Below, piece after piece: positions 24,216 through 36,089 of a stretch of 64,000 nucleotides of DNA. A model generated the notes under the pieces. The model was not told the DNA's origin, ran no database searches, and saw nothing but the letters and a program-made list of their open reading frames with translations. Numbering within the stretch: the first letter of the stretch is position 1; each line of letters begins with the position of its first letter. Source of the DNA: Stictocephala bisonia (lineage: Eukaryota > Arthropoda > Insecta > Hemiptera > Membracidae); assembly GCA_035578905.1 (NCBI GenBank), contig JAQJVL010000174.1, positions 607,253-671,252 on the forward strand, written 5' to 3'. Position numbers and translations under genes: made by a program.

Positions 24216-25250
24216 GCACATCTCCCTCGCACTCAACGGGATCATTTCAACTCAAAACGATTTTAAACTTATTTTACAAAGATTTCGTTTTTAATCAATA
24301 AAAAAGTTCAAGAATCAAAAATATCAAGACTTCAAGAATAATTTTTCATGCAGACCAGTACGTTGTTAGATTATGATATTATTGGTGTAAGAGGTCGTCA
24401 GTCGTGTTTCACGGGAAATAGTAGAGTTTTAAACCATGAAGCCAATAAGAGGAAAACATTAATATTTATACTGATAAATGTGTCGAAAGACTTTACATTG
24501 CTTAGGCACTTTTTTAGAACATTGGCCACCGTAATTAACAATAATTTCTTATGAACGTTTCAAACTGTCGTACCATCAGGTAATAAGGAAACATGAAACA
24601 TATGTAACACCGAGTTTTGATAAAACATATATTGCATTGGTGGTTTTCCTGACCCTTAGATATCACGTGGATCATAGCACTTAATTTCTTAAAAAGGACG
24701 GACACAATAACACTTAACCTATATACTGAACTAACATTAGACTAGAACATGTATTTGTCGCAATTTAACTCCTTATCATAGTGACTTTGACTTTACGTAT
24801 TGCTTTTTTTTAATTTTTATCGAGTAGACACATTTAATAGCTCATTTTTGCTTAGTTATATTTTTGTTTCGTATTTCTCTATTTGTTTTTTATACTTTCT
24901 CTTTATCTGATGTTACGATTTTCCGTACTGTCAAAAATCGTACGGAACAGCTTTTATTTGTGCATTTTCTTTTTTAAACGTGCATTTTCAAATAGGAAAA
25001 AACAATTGGATTTATAAAATATAGTTTCGTATTCTTATTGTTACGTCCAACGTACTAAATCCACTTGTTGGATATTTTACTGTTTTAACATCTTGAAAAA
25101 TGTCAGATTAATAAATCTAAAACTATAAATATAATAACTGCAAGGTTGTAATATTATTTTTGAAATTTTCAAAATTATTGGATTTAGATTGTATTGGTTC
25201 GGTAACATGTATTTAAGATTTTTAATCCTGTATGCGTATCCTTTCTATTT
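24216..25250. other. AT-rich DNA without features
   Basis: A small inverted pair (TTTTCCGTACTGTCAAAAAT, then TCGTACGGAACAG) near 24930 is the only structure noticed. Confidence 0.35.
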
Positions 25251-25950
25251 AAAAATTGAGATTTCAGCACATAATCGAGCAAGTTAGTTCTATAAAATAT
25301 CTAAGCGTTACTAGTGATGAAACTTTATCCTGGAAACAACACAGCCCAAATACACTCTCAAATAAGGAAAAACGTACGAAAGTTTACTTTTTAAGAGAGT
25401 TATTGAATGAAAATTTAATGCGCGAGCTCTATTTTGCTCTAGTTCATTCCCCAACTGACTTACGGAGTTGTATTGTGGGATGGGGCGAATAATGTAGTTT
25501 TAAAACCAATTGAAACTACACAAAAACATTTTGTGATAATTTTGGTATTTAAATACAAAGTGAACCATCCTTGCTATTGTTCAAATCTCTTAAAATTCAT
25601 CCTCTTAATTATCTATTTATTTATATAGTTTTAGAACTGTTCTTCGTCAGAAATGGCAATGACGATTCTAAACACTTTCAGAGCAGCTTCATAAAATGTG
25701 TTAATAAAACCAAAAGTCAATAAAACTGTATTCACAACATCTTTAATATTCTTCTTACTTGTATTAAAGACTCTCAAAACATTAAAACTCCTTTAAAAAA
25801 TACTTAAAGTGTGGTTATTTGATAGAAATCAAATTGGAGACCTTTTAGAAATAATGCAATAACTGTCCAACTTGCATTTCATTACAATTTTCATTATTGT
25901 AAATTTTACTTAACTTCTTTTGTCCCAGTCTTTAAATGCTTAGAAAAACA
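25251..25950 (+). pseudogene. Decayed LINE reverse transcriptase C-terminus
   Basis: Positions 25256-25492 read VSSIKYLSVTSDETLSWKQH then LRELLNENLMRELYFALVHS and IVGWGE, the conserved YLG-like to WG block of Jockey/CR1-like LINEs. Downstream the frame continues brokenly (QKHFVIILVFKY) with many stops. No 5' half of the element is present. Confidence 0.6.
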
Positions 25951-27473
25951 ATGGAAAAGAAGAAAAAAATACTTTATTTGTGATTTGTACTGGATCACTA
26001 TTGCTATTCCTTCCTTAGCCGAAAATCTGTAAAATCCTGTTTATTTCTTATTACATACAATTATATATTGTAGTAAAATAGTATAATAAGGAACTTATAA
26101 TAAAATAAATTTACATTGCATTTTATATTTAGTAAGCACCCTTGATGTTTTTTAACTTATTAGAATAGCTACAATAATCCAGAGATAATTGATTTTTGGT
26201 TGTGAATTTTATGGAGCATTTGAGTTTTTCTTTTCTCTTAGTATTTTTGAATGTTATTAGATTGTGTTGTTCACTAGAACATTTATTCACTATAAAAATG
26301 TTTGTTTTTATATATTTGTTCATTACTTTTTTCACACTGCATTATTATAATTTAATTAATGTTAGCAGTAATACAGAGACCGCTACTTACATAAAAATAA
26401 TAAGTAATAGAAAAGCTTTGCGAACATTTAAATGTCTTGTGATAGGGATTCTGCAATTATATCAACGTTATTTTTTTATGAGCAGTTTAATAAACTGCAA
26501 CATCAATATAATTACTAATTCTAGTGTTGGCCACTTTGTACAACTTTACTCGGCCTGTTCAATGCAAGCAGAAATGATGAATTATGAAAAACCTGAGTGA
26601 AAAAGCAGCCTTTTATATTAGCAGTATTAAATATTATAGATTAAAGTATATTTCTAAATTTGTCAAAATAAATTTAACTGCAATTACACTTAACAAATTA
26701 TCCGCAGCCTGTTAATTTTTTTATAAATTATCTCTACTATTAAATGTTAAAGTGTAAAACAATGAAGATATTAAAAGTAATATTAATTTATAAAAAAAAT
26801 TGCGGAAAATAAAAAAAAACTATTTTCAATATTAATAAAGTTCCTTAATAACTCGTGAGACTTACCGCGTACATGTGTGATATCAAACTGCCAGCACAAA
26901 TTTGAAGGCGCTTCGTAAAATGCTGCTATACTCTGTAAATATTTGCTTTTAATACTATATTATTTTTATATTGATGGACAAATAATTTCAAGGAAAAAGG
27001 ATGAATATTGTTGAAACATTATTTTTATAAATACAAGAAATAGTTCGTACAAAAATGAAAAAGAATAAATTAAAATACAGAACATAAAGCCTGATAAACT
27101 AATACAATGAGATATTTTTGATGAAATATGTATGAATTGATTCATTGTATAAGTTAGTAACTATGTAAACCATTAAGTTGAAATGCAATGGGAAGCCCTT
27201 GAAAGGATATATGTTGGTACATTACATGAGTGTCATGTATTGAACACCGATGGAAGCACATCAAGCACGACTCTACTATGTTATAAAATTAGTCCTGATA
27301 TCGGGTCCCATGTTCTGTGATTATTTATGTTCACATACATTACTGACTTGTAAATAGAACCAAAATAAATAGATGTTAGACTGTTTCTTCAATATAAACA
27401 TTTATTTTGTTTACACAGACATATATGTGTTCATATTTGCATATGGCCATAAAATATAATAATACTAGTAATT
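25951..27473. other. AT-rich DNA, one short repeat match
   Basis: No gene is supported; the 134-codon ORF at 26196-26600 is AT-rich and hydrophobic without motifs. Positions about 26505-26560 (AGTGTTGGCCACTTTGTACA) match the coding-like segment at about 17835-17880 over some 45 bp. Confidence 0.4.
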
Positions 27474-27626
27474 TTTTTTCACTACACTACTATGAGTTCA
27501 GCTGTTTTCGTTATGTGTTTACAACCTGCGAAACATCATATTTTCAACAGCTGTCTATTGTTTACTACCAAAAGTAACATTGTTTACAACCGAAAATTTT
27601 CCACAGTCAACAACACCTGTTTTTAT

Positions 27627-28125
27627 GGTCGTCCATCACTTGCGCAGAATTTCTGACCTCCAAAAAATGTTTGCAAGGGTATCCTAATCCCCTTCCATCA
27701 CTTGCGCAGGGTCCAGTCCAGGTAAGCCTGAGAGCGGTAATTCCGTCATGCCTAACCTAACCTAACCTAACCTAACCTAACCTAACCTAACCTAACCTAA
27801 CCTAACCTAACCTAACCTAACCTAATCTAACCTAATTTACAATGGATATTTATTGCCCCACTAATGATGCATGGATTATATTTCAAGTGTTAAAGGTATC
27901 ATGATTGCCTATCGACTTAAAAATGAATTGAGTTTTCATCTCGTAGCTCCATTCACTGTTTATAACTAAATTCCACACTACAGAAAACAATAGGATATAT
28001 ATTTCAAAGAGACCGCCGTTTAGCGCAAATGATGGAACCTATCTGGGGGTCCTCTATAGCTCTCCGCGCAAAAGATGGAAAGCCTCTACCTGGCTTTCTG
28101 CATTCTGCGCAAGTGATGCCCGCCC
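27627..28125 (+). mobile_element. Internally deleted MULE derivative with telomere-type core
   Basis: The left 126 bp match the left end of the MULE at 17903-18028 with about one substitution seen by eye, and the right 291 bp match 22021-22311. Everything between is replaced by 82 bp of CCTAA units. It is flanked by an exact 8-bp duplication, GTTTTTAT (27619-27626 and 28126-28133), inside the 302-bp satellite, so it transposed there as this short form or as a longer parent. It has no coding capacity and would depend on a full-length MULE transposase. Confidence 0.85.
27753..27834. repeat. CCTAA (insect telomere-type) array, about 17 units
   Basis: Perfect CCTAA units from 27751 to about 27835 with a single change (TCTAA). 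CCTAA is the complement of the TTAGG telomere repeat of most insects. It sits exactly at the internal deletion junction of the MULE derivative. The junction bases (CC on the left, A on the right) blend with the element sequence. Confidence 0.9.
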
Positions 28126-28892
28126 GTTTTTATTCCGTAGTGTAGTGAAAAGTATCGTTCAAAACTCGAGTGAAAGTGTTTTGTATGTTCTCGACCATTC
28201 GAAGTGCTCGATAAGTCTCGCACTTCAAACATATGGTCTCGAACATGCAAAACCCCACTTTCCACTCTTGTTATGAAATATACTATTTCACTACACTACT
28301 ATGAGTTTAGCTGTTTTCGTTATGTGTTTACAACCTGCGAAACATCATATTTTCAACAGCTGTCTATTGTTTACTACCGAAAGTAACATTGTTTACAACC
28401 GAAAATTTTCCACAGTCAACAACACCTGTTTTTATTCCGTAGTGTAGTGAAAAATATCGTTCAAAACTCGAGTGAAAGTGTTTTGTATGTTCTCGACCAT
28501 TCGAAGTGCTCGACAGGTCTCGCACTTCAAACATATGGTCTCGAACATGCAAAACCCCACTTTCCACTCTTGTTATGAAATATACTATTTCACTACACTA
28601 CTATGAGTTTAGCTGTTTTCGTTATGTGTTTACAACCTGCGAAACATCATATTTTCAACAGCTGTCTATTGTTTACTACCGAAAGTAACATTGTTTACAA
28701 CCGAAAATTTTCCACAGTCAACAACACCTGTTTTTATTCCGTAGTGTAGTGAAAAGTATCGTTCAAAACTCGAGTGAAAGTGTTTGTATGTTCTCGACCA
28801 TTCGAAGTGCTCGACAGGTCTCGCACTTCAAACATATGGTCTCGAACATGCAAAACCCCACTTTCCACTCTTGTTATGAAATATACTAATTA

Positions 28893-29040
28893 ACTTCACT
28901 CGCCAGTTCAAATGTGTCTACAGGCCTGTGCGTGAACTTTGTTCAACGTGAGGTACCAACTGTTAGGTCTGTTGGGGATTCGAACCTTCGACTTTGCTAT
29001 TCGAAGTCCGAAACCTTAGTCACTAAGCCACCACTCCGGC
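28893..29040 (-). repeat. tRNA-derived SINE, copy 2
   Basis: Minus strand: GGAGTGGTGGCTTAGTGACT (A-box region) and GGTTCGAATCC (B box; complement spans 28976-28986). The rest matches 16800-16951 (CACGCACAGGCCTGTAGACA against the related tail). It directly follows the satellite. Confidence 0.65.
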
Positions 29041-29185
29041 ATGCCCCTTTAATTTTTTAATTTCTTCATTAAGAAGCATAGGAATGATTCTATAGAAATC
29101 AGTTCTAAAAGGTCAACAATAAAACCTAATACAGTAACCTTAACAATAAGAATTAACGTTAAATAAGTAATTTAGTTAATTTACA

Positions 29186-29560
29186 GTCAGCACTGGTGGC
29201 ATAGTGCTGTGATCCAGCTACTTAGGAACAAAGTGTTGAGGGAATTGTTTATGATCGGTCCTCTTACTACCGACAAGGCGTCCGCTCAATGACGTGGACA
29301 CTACTAGAGAGGTTTGGGGCTTCCATGTTGGATGGTAGTAAAGGCTAAGAGGTTGTGTAGGGAAGATAACTGAGTGTCAGGTTTGTCAGTTAGCTTAAAA
29401 TCAGACCAACATTCCGTGGTTCGGATTCCACGTAAAGCTGTAGGTTCTTTAGTTGCACTAGCTTTTGGGTTATTAATAAATAGCTCTTTCTGAGTAACAG
29501 TTGACCTTAGTAACAATGACTTCACTCGTTCGCCCTAATATCTTGACGATCAGTGATGAT
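29186..29560 (+). repeat. Dispersed SINE-like repeat
   Basis: Starts CAGCACTGGTGGCATAGTGC, and contains GGCGTCCGCTCAATGACGTG, GTGGTTCGGATTCCACGTAA and AATAAATAGCTCTTTCTGAG in the family order. It is the fullest copy on this strand and matches 57487-57938 inverted. Confidence 0.6.
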
Positions 29561-30021
29561 AATAATGACAATTTAAATATGGGTTTTAGTACATACTTTA
29601 AAACATGTTCTACAACCCATATTTATGGTCACCATAGAACACTTTTCTCGTTCATTGTTATCATTAATTTAAAAATTATCAGGTGAAGTTTGGACTCAAA
29701 CACATAACGCTCTATCAATGAGTCTGTGACAATAATTTACTAGTTTCATTCATATCTTTTTAAACAATAAAATGTTTTTGGTTTTTATAAGTTAAATAAT
29801 ATTTTAAAAAAACCTTAAAAGTTCTACATTTTGTTGACTGTATTTTTTACAATTATTAATTTTAAAGATTTCAGCTAGGATTGTAACTTTCAGTTTTAAC
29901 CTGTATTTCAAAACTAGTTTTGAAGGGTTTAAAAACAATTTTAAATTGTGGATCAGCAATGATTGTATTAAAATTTTGGGAATAAACACGTTTACCGAAA
30001 AAAATCAGTACATAGCTACTG

Positions 30022-31392
30022 TCAGCCCAGAAATTATGTAAACCCGAATTTGTAGATTGTTTACTAAGAAACTAAGAAACCCACGAAAAATCCAAACACG
30101 CCATTGCTTTTCTTACTTAAGGGGATGTACTACTGACATTTTAAAAATTGTATTCCATATTTTGTCCTGATTCAGAAAAACTACACATGTCATGGATTCC
30201 GATATGTTATATACCTAATATAAATATATATTTGAGATTATGAAATCCACCGCTGCAATATAGGCTAGTGCAGTGAGCAGCGTCAGCCCTTGATTTAGCG
30301 GGCGATTGCCGAAAGTTTAATTTTTGAGTGTTTTCCAGACAAACATTTATATATCTCAAAAACTACTAATAGTACATACTTCAAATGTTTACCTTCCATT
30401 CTTGGCTAGACTATACTAATATATAGGTAGAATTGTGTTCTTACCATATTTTTTAAGTAAACATATAATTTTTGTTTTAATTGGAACAAAAACTTTTTTG
30501 GATATTTTTAGTGTTAACATGGTAAAAATCATTTCCTTGAATAATCATAAATCTATCTACATTTTTAGAAGACTATAATTTCTTTAGAATGACACTATTT
30601 TTATAAATTTCTGTCTGTTAGAACTTTAGATATTATGCATTTTTATGTAAGTCAGCATTTTTACATAAACATCCAAAAACCCATATATGTAAACATTTGT
30701 TTTGTGCTAGATAAGGTAGTAGCTTATTTTTAGTCACAGTAACACATTAAAAAAATCAGGTCTTTTTTTGTAATATTAAAGATATTGGTATTTTCAGTGG
30801 TATATCCCCACTGCATTATGACATATGCTTTTTAGAATTTTATTATAAGTTTTGATTATTCTTATCCTAGAACAGGAATTTTTACTAGATTTAACTTTAC
30901 ATAACATTTAAAATTTTATTATTCAACCTCCTTTAATGTATTTTATTAATTTTTTATATTGTGCTTGATAGGAATGTTTTCTATAAGTTTTGAAAATAAA
31001 AAATTTTGTTTTCTCGAAAAATTAAAATTCTGGCGTTTATAAAATGTACAGAAAACATTCCAGACAGCAATGTATATAAATAAATATAATAGTGATACAA
31101 TCACGTATTTTTTAGTATTAAAAGTGTAAAGTTGGTGCGCAGTGAAAACTAAAATTCCCGTCCTTTCTTTGTTCCAAATACGATTAATATTAATAAAATT
31201 TAAAAAAAATAACACTTTAAAATGTACATGTAGTGCACAAAAACTAAGTAACTAAATAAAACTGTACGATTCTCTTGTCATAAAGTACAACTAAACGAGA
31301 AAAACAATGTGTGATTAGATTCTTTACAGGCCTCTTAGTTTCTTAGCGAACAACCTTCAAACTCGAGTACACATAATATTTGCGCCGACTAT
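30022..31392. mobile_element. Long inverted-repeat (foldback) element, copy 3
   Basis: The left end, GTCAGCCCAGAAATTATGTA then AACCCGAATTTGTAG, is mirrored at the right by AACCTTCAAACTCGAGTACA ... TTTGCGCCGAC. Near the right end GTGTAAAGTTGGTGCGCAGT also matches copy 1. The 1.1-kb interior is AT-rich with no transposase. Confidence 0.6.
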
Positions 31393-31464
31393 ATATTTCT
31401 TATTTGTTTACATCATAATCCAATATAAGTTTCTTGATTATAAGTTTCTTGATTAGCATGTTAC

Positions 31465-31989
31465 GTGTTGGTATATATCATATTACTTATAACTTAACAT
31501 GTACGTCTCACAACACTATAATGACTAGATGTTGAGTCAAATATTTATATGGTGATCGATTTCGTCCATCTATGTGGACATCTTCGGACTGACTGAAGCT
31601 TGATCATGATTGTTGTCTGTTATTGATTACCCACAATGCATTTCATTAATCACATGTTATAATAAATATGTCGGCATGGGAAGAATTATTTATATACGAA
31701 GCAAAACTTGAAAATCAACAAAGAATAATCAATGAACAAATTAATTTTGAATCAGAAACAATTTATTCTAATACAATTAAATTGAAAAATAAATTATAAC
31801 ATGTGATTAATGAAATGCATTGTGGGTAATCAATAACAGACAACAATCATGATCAAGCTTCAGTCAGTCCGAAGATGTCCACATAGATGGACGAAATCGA
31901 TCACTATATAAATATTTGACTCAACATCTAGTCATTATAGTGTTGTGAGACGTACATGTTAAGTTATAAGTAATATCATAATCCAACAC
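31465..31989. mobile_element. Foldback element with hammerhead-like arms
   Basis: Two arms of about 195 bp (31465-31660 and 31794-31989) are near-perfect inverted copies around a 130-bp loop. The right arm reads CCGAAGATGTCCACATAGAT then GGACGAAATCGAT: a hammerhead-like core (CYGANGA, GTCC/GGAC stem, GAAA, then the palindrome ATCGAT). One base differs from CTGANGA and one extra base precedes the stem. Inverted terminal repeats with such motifs around a small ORF recall Penelope-like retroelements, but no reverse transcriptase is present. Confidence 0.55.
31668..31799 (+). CDS. Small ORF (43 codons) in the foldback loop
   Basis: ATG at 31668 opens MSAWEELFIYEAKLENQQRI and ends in TAA at 31797-31799, filling the loop exactly between the two arms. 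The peptide is charged and probably helical, with no rare low-complexity runs. I do not recognise it. It could be the start of a lost larger ORF of the parental retroelement, or chance. Confidence 0.25.
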   Translation: MSAWEELFIYEAKLENQQRIINEQINFESETIYSNTIKLKNKL

Positions 31990-32389
31990 AAGGCCTGGAA
32001 ACTCTAACTAACCCTTTAATTCCATTTACTATTATCTCCAACACGCCACATTACTTTTGCCACAAATTATTCTTTCAACTAGTTCTTTATTTCCTAAAAA
32101 ATCTGTGGTAATAATTGTTTGTCTTGTGATTTTTGTTATACACTGTATGTTGTAAAAGTAAAAATAAATATTAGGAAATAAATAAAATAAATGTATGGTG
32201 CTGAGTGTTGACAAATATTCATAGAAATATACAAACAATTAAGTATGTAATTGTGTACTGAGGTTATTATTTTTGGCACCACAGCCATCGGTAAAACTAA
32301 ATTCTAGAATTTTTTCACAAGGAAAAAACCTTGTACTGAGAGGTACAGCAATGTAAGATAGTTTATATGATATCCTGATATGAAATCTT

Positions 32390-32660
32390 GGCCAAAAAAA
32401 GAAGGAAACAGAGGTCCAATATTGAGCTAAATGTGTGACGAGTTTTCTACATTTTCAAATAATTATTTCTGTAGTTTACCAGGTGAAGGCAAGGCTAAAC
32501 TATGTCACCCCCTTCTTTGTTCCCCCAAAATCCTCAAGGATAAACGAGGTAATTATTAGGACACATGAATAAAGATATAGATAAATTATAATCTACATAT
32601 AACTGTCACTGAGGCGTTCGCTCCGGCCGTAAGAGAGCGACCCCTGTTCATATTCTGTCT
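32390..32660. mobile_element. MITE of the CCACAGAG family, diverged
   Basis: AAGGAAACAGAGGTCCAAT at the left, and GAGCGACCCCTGTTCATATT then CTGTCTG at the right, are degraded inverted ends of the family seen at 2168-2553 and 33518-33773. Confidence 0.4.
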
Positions 32661-33517
32661 GTAGTAAAACGATATTCAAGAATTCCAGAACAAGAAAACG
32701 AAAAAAACAATTAGAGCAAGCTAAAATAGTTTCTATGAAAAACTTCGCCAAGGAATCTTGGCGAGGACTTTCAAGTAACAAATGAAATTGTATTTGACAA
32801 TCTAAACTGTAAGTTCTTTCTCTAAATAAATAATTGTAATAAGTAAAAAACGAATAAATAAAACACTAAAATAAGAGGCCAACATAACATTTGGTCTATT
32901 TTTATAAAAAAAAGGAGCCAAGAAAATTAAGTGCTTTACTATTGACTAAAAATTGTTTAGTTGATTTTAGTCAATATTTAAAAATAAATAAATAAAAAAA
33001 TAATTTTGGCATCAACTTCTTTGCATGTTACACTATGAATTCATTGCTAAACTGAATTAAAATCATGTTATATGTGAGCGTCATGCTTTTTAATTACACA
33101 AAGTTTTTTTTATAAAAATACGATGTTCCACTTTTCAACTTTTAATCTACCGACTCAAGAGTTATAAAGTTATAGAAAAATTATACATCTGATGGATAGA
33201 ATAAAATGCCGTAGATTAAATAAAAAAAGTTTAAAGTTCAGTTTATGTGCACATTATTATTATTATTTTTAAGTCTTTCGAGACAAATAATTATGTTCCA
33301 AGTTTAAGTTAAATCTTTGCTTAAAAAATGACGTAATTGAAATCCATATCACTATACTACAGTTTCAATTATATTTCCTGCAATATCTAAAATTGTTGAT
33401 AACATAACTAGTGGTCAACTTAACTTATAGATAATGTTGAATAAAGCTCCTCTTTTTATTTTAAGGAATAAAAGTAGTTCTAATCTGGATTTACTTGATT
33501 TTGGGTAGTTCAAAATC
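32661..33517. other. AT-rich DNA without features
   Basis: Nothing recognisable. Confidence 0.4.
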
Positions 33518-33773
33518 GCAGAGAAAAAGGAAACAGAGGTCGCTTTCGTATGGCCGCAGCAAACGCCTCGGAGGTAGTCATAAATAGACTACATGAAAAG
33601 AAAATCTTTATACATCTGTAGTTATAATTACTACGTTTATCCTTGAGTATTTGTGGGATTAGGGAGGAACTGACAAGGTACTGGCTCTGCCATCGAGAAA
33701 TAACTCGACATATTAAGTTGACACACATTTAGCACACAAATGGAGGCGACCTCTGTATATTTATTCTCTGTGG
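33518..33773. mobile_element. MITE of the CCACAGAG family, 256 bp
   Basis: The left end, GCAGAGAAAAAGGAAACAGA then GGTCGCT, is matched by the inverted right end, GGCGACCTCTGTATATTTAT then TCTCTGTGGC. This is the clearest copy of the family. No ORF. Confidence 0.55.
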
Positions 33774-34412
33774 CAAAGCGTAGGTGACCACAAAACACAA
33801 ATGTGTTCTCATTTGGTTCACTTGTTCACGGTACAAAGCAGAATGTATGAGCAAACTGATTGAGGAGTCTGAGTGACTGGCTGGGGAAAGAGGATGTCAG
33901 TGAATTAGACTTGCTGTAAATCAAGGGTCCACGTGAAATCCATATTTTGTCACGGGTAATCAGATGGGGATCACGTGATCAACACACGTGAGTCAGGGAC
34001 AAACTAGGCGGATTCTCACTCTCAACTGTCGCTGAGAGGCATATAGTCAGCTGGTACCCCTCTCTAATGCGCATCCCTGGTCATGGTTCTTGTTACACGT
34101 GGACTGCAGTATGTACACTTATAAGAACTTTCATGAGAAATGGAGTTACTTATGACTTATAAACTCATTTACTTTTAATAAGCATATCATTTATTTACTT
34201 TGTAGTTGAGTAGCGAAATGATTCCGATTTTCAGGATAAACAAGTATTTTTATAAGAATAGACTTTCTCATTTAGTTAAGAACTTTAGAGAAATTTGTTT
34301 TTGGGAATTTTGTTTATTGTGCAAATTTATTGAAATTGGAGATAACCCAGAAAGTTCTTATATATATGATACTGGAAAACATAACTAAAGAAACTTGTAA
34401 CAAAAACAACTC
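33774..34412. other. Sequence downstream of the transporter gene
   Basis: A somewhat GC-richer stretch (33840-34090), then AT-rich DNA. No gene is seen. The transporter transcript probably terminates into this region on the minus strand. Confidence 0.35.
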
Positions 34413-34792
34413 GTCTTTATTTATTTACAAACAACTCTTAAACGTACTTTGTACAGTATATACATAGAAATACCATTGATTTTTTACAAAATGGGCTCGT
34501 TGTGATAAGATGCAAGTGACTATGGTAATGTACAGCTGTGCAAGTCTATGTATAACTGGATTTGGGACATAAGGAAGATACGACATTTTAGTATATGTGT
34601 AAGTGAGGAGGGGGATAAAATATCTAGTTACATTTCAGTCATGGGGGGGGGAGAGGGGTTAGCTTATGAGTCACTTTTACTGCGTCTCACTAGCCAGTAT
34701 GAGGTTACCAGCCGAATTTAGCAAAGCTGTGCCTTTAGAATGTCAGTAACACATCAACTCCCTCGTGGTCCCAGTGTGGAAGTTTACTCATA
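34413..34792 (-). other. Probable 3' UTR and poly(A) signal of the sugar transporter
   Basis: Follows the stop codon of the last exon on the minus strand. Two overlapping AATAAA signals read on the minus strand at 34425-34416 (TTTATTTATT on the plus strand). This gives a 3' UTR of about 380 bases. Confidence 0.5.
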
Positions 34793-35589
34793 TCAAATCA
34801 TTTTCACAAATTTGTCTGCAGGGAGTTCTGTAATCGCATTTAATTTGGCCATCTCCTCATGTATTTCAGCAAACGTCTTCCCTTTCGTCTCTGGGAGGAA
34901 AAAGTAGATAAACACAGAACCAATGAGACCACAGGCAGCGTACAGCCAGAAGTTGAGGTAGAGGCCGAAGGCATCCTGGATATCCTGGTAGAGTTTGAGA
35001 CACATGAAGGAGGCGATGTTGACCGTCATAGTGGTCACACCGTTGCCAAGGCCACGTGTGTGGGAAGGGAACAGTTCGCTGAGGATGGTGGTGGACAGAG
35101 CGCCCACCCCTCCAGAGAGCAGGACTCCGTAGCAAGAAATGCTGAGGAAGGCAACCCAACTGTAAGCAGAAATGTCAATCTCCGTGCGAGAATCGATGTA
35201 GAAGAATGCCCCTGAAATGAACTGACATATCGTTGCCCCCAAACAAGAAGTTAGGAGAATCGGTCTTCTTCCTAAATGATCGACAATCGCAGCCGATACT
35301 ATACTAGATATAAGGATCATCACTCCGAGTATAATCGTATACTGATCAGCCTTCAGTAGAGAACGGCCCTTGGTGGACGACAGGGCTTCTGTGACGTAGG
35401 ACAAGATGGCGGGAATACCACAGACCACCTCCAATATGGCGACTACATGGACGATCAATAGGCAACGTCGGTTGGCCGGTGTAGAGACAAGATCATGCCA
35501 CAAGTTGGACGTCCTCTGAGACAGGCTTTCTTCTACCGAGAGCTTCATTGACTTCAGCTCCGCTTCAACAGTCCTGGATGATTCACCAC
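34793..35589 (-). CDS. Tret1-like: Facilitated trehalose/sugar transporter (Tret1-like), last exon
   Basis: The gene encodes a major-facilitator sugar transporter of the insect Tret1-like type, a 12-helix plasma-membrane protein expected to move trehalose or other sugars down their gradient. This exon gives the C-terminal 265 codons: the intracellular loop, then helices 7-12, with DHLGRRP between helices 8 and 9, LSELFPSHTRG (E-x6-R) after helix 10 and PETKGKTFAEIHEEM after helix 12, all family signatures. It starts at a TTTTCAG acceptor (phase 1) that fits the donor at 47539. The stop is at 34793-34795. The three exons give about 458 residues against the usual 480-550, the shortfall being the missing N-terminal exon. 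The preceding intron is about 11.9 kb, two thirds of it retrotransposon. The substrate is inferred from family only. Confidence 0.9.
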
Positions 35590-36089
35590 CTGAAAATGAA
35601 AATGGCACATGACTAACCAAGTCAAGTTTTTTGTGAAATAATGTTTAGTTTAAGATTATTAAACCTTTAATCCACATTTTGTTTATTTACTAAATTTTTA
35701 ATAGAAGGTATAATTACAGGATAATAACATGCAGTCACTACACTTCCATCCTTGTGATGTAGAGCTAGCGCGACGCTAGCGCTCCTAGTAGCAGGAACAT
35801 CCAACTACACCACATTACCGTCGTGTTACATTGTTTATTGCAAAGAAGTGGAATATCAACAATAGAAAAAGTTACTTGACAGATTATATACATAAGTTAT
35901 TTGAGAATTACAAATAACAACTGTGAATGGAAATACGGCAGAGAAATACGTGCTACTCTAACCCACCGCTAGGATCGCTAGCGTCGTGTTTGGCGCCAAT
36001 TTCGAACGCAGTATCGCAACTGTATGTTATTTGACGTGGTATAATCGTACGATTCTAATTAGAGACAAAAACATTTTTGAAAGAGAACT

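Larger units (their letters stand above)
27474..28887. repeat. 302-bp satellite, three tandem units
   Basis: Units begin with TATTTCACTACACTACTATG at 28284 and 28586 and are 301-302 bp apart. The first unit (from about 27474) is split by the MULE derivative at 27627-28125. Each unit contains an inverted pair TTCACTACACTAC / GTAGTGTAGTGAA about 150 bp apart, so the repeat probably arose by tandem duplication of a MITE with its flank. Units are more than 95 percent alike by eye. Confidence 0.85.

Noticed and set aside
26196..26600. 134-codon hydrophobic ORF
   Set aside because: AT-rich reading with no motif, no splice or promoter context, and overlapping a fragment of repeated sequence.
34859..35215. 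118-codon plus-strand ORF and a 97-codon minus-strand ORF over the transporter exon
   Set aside because: Both are shadows of the Tret1-like exon in other frames.
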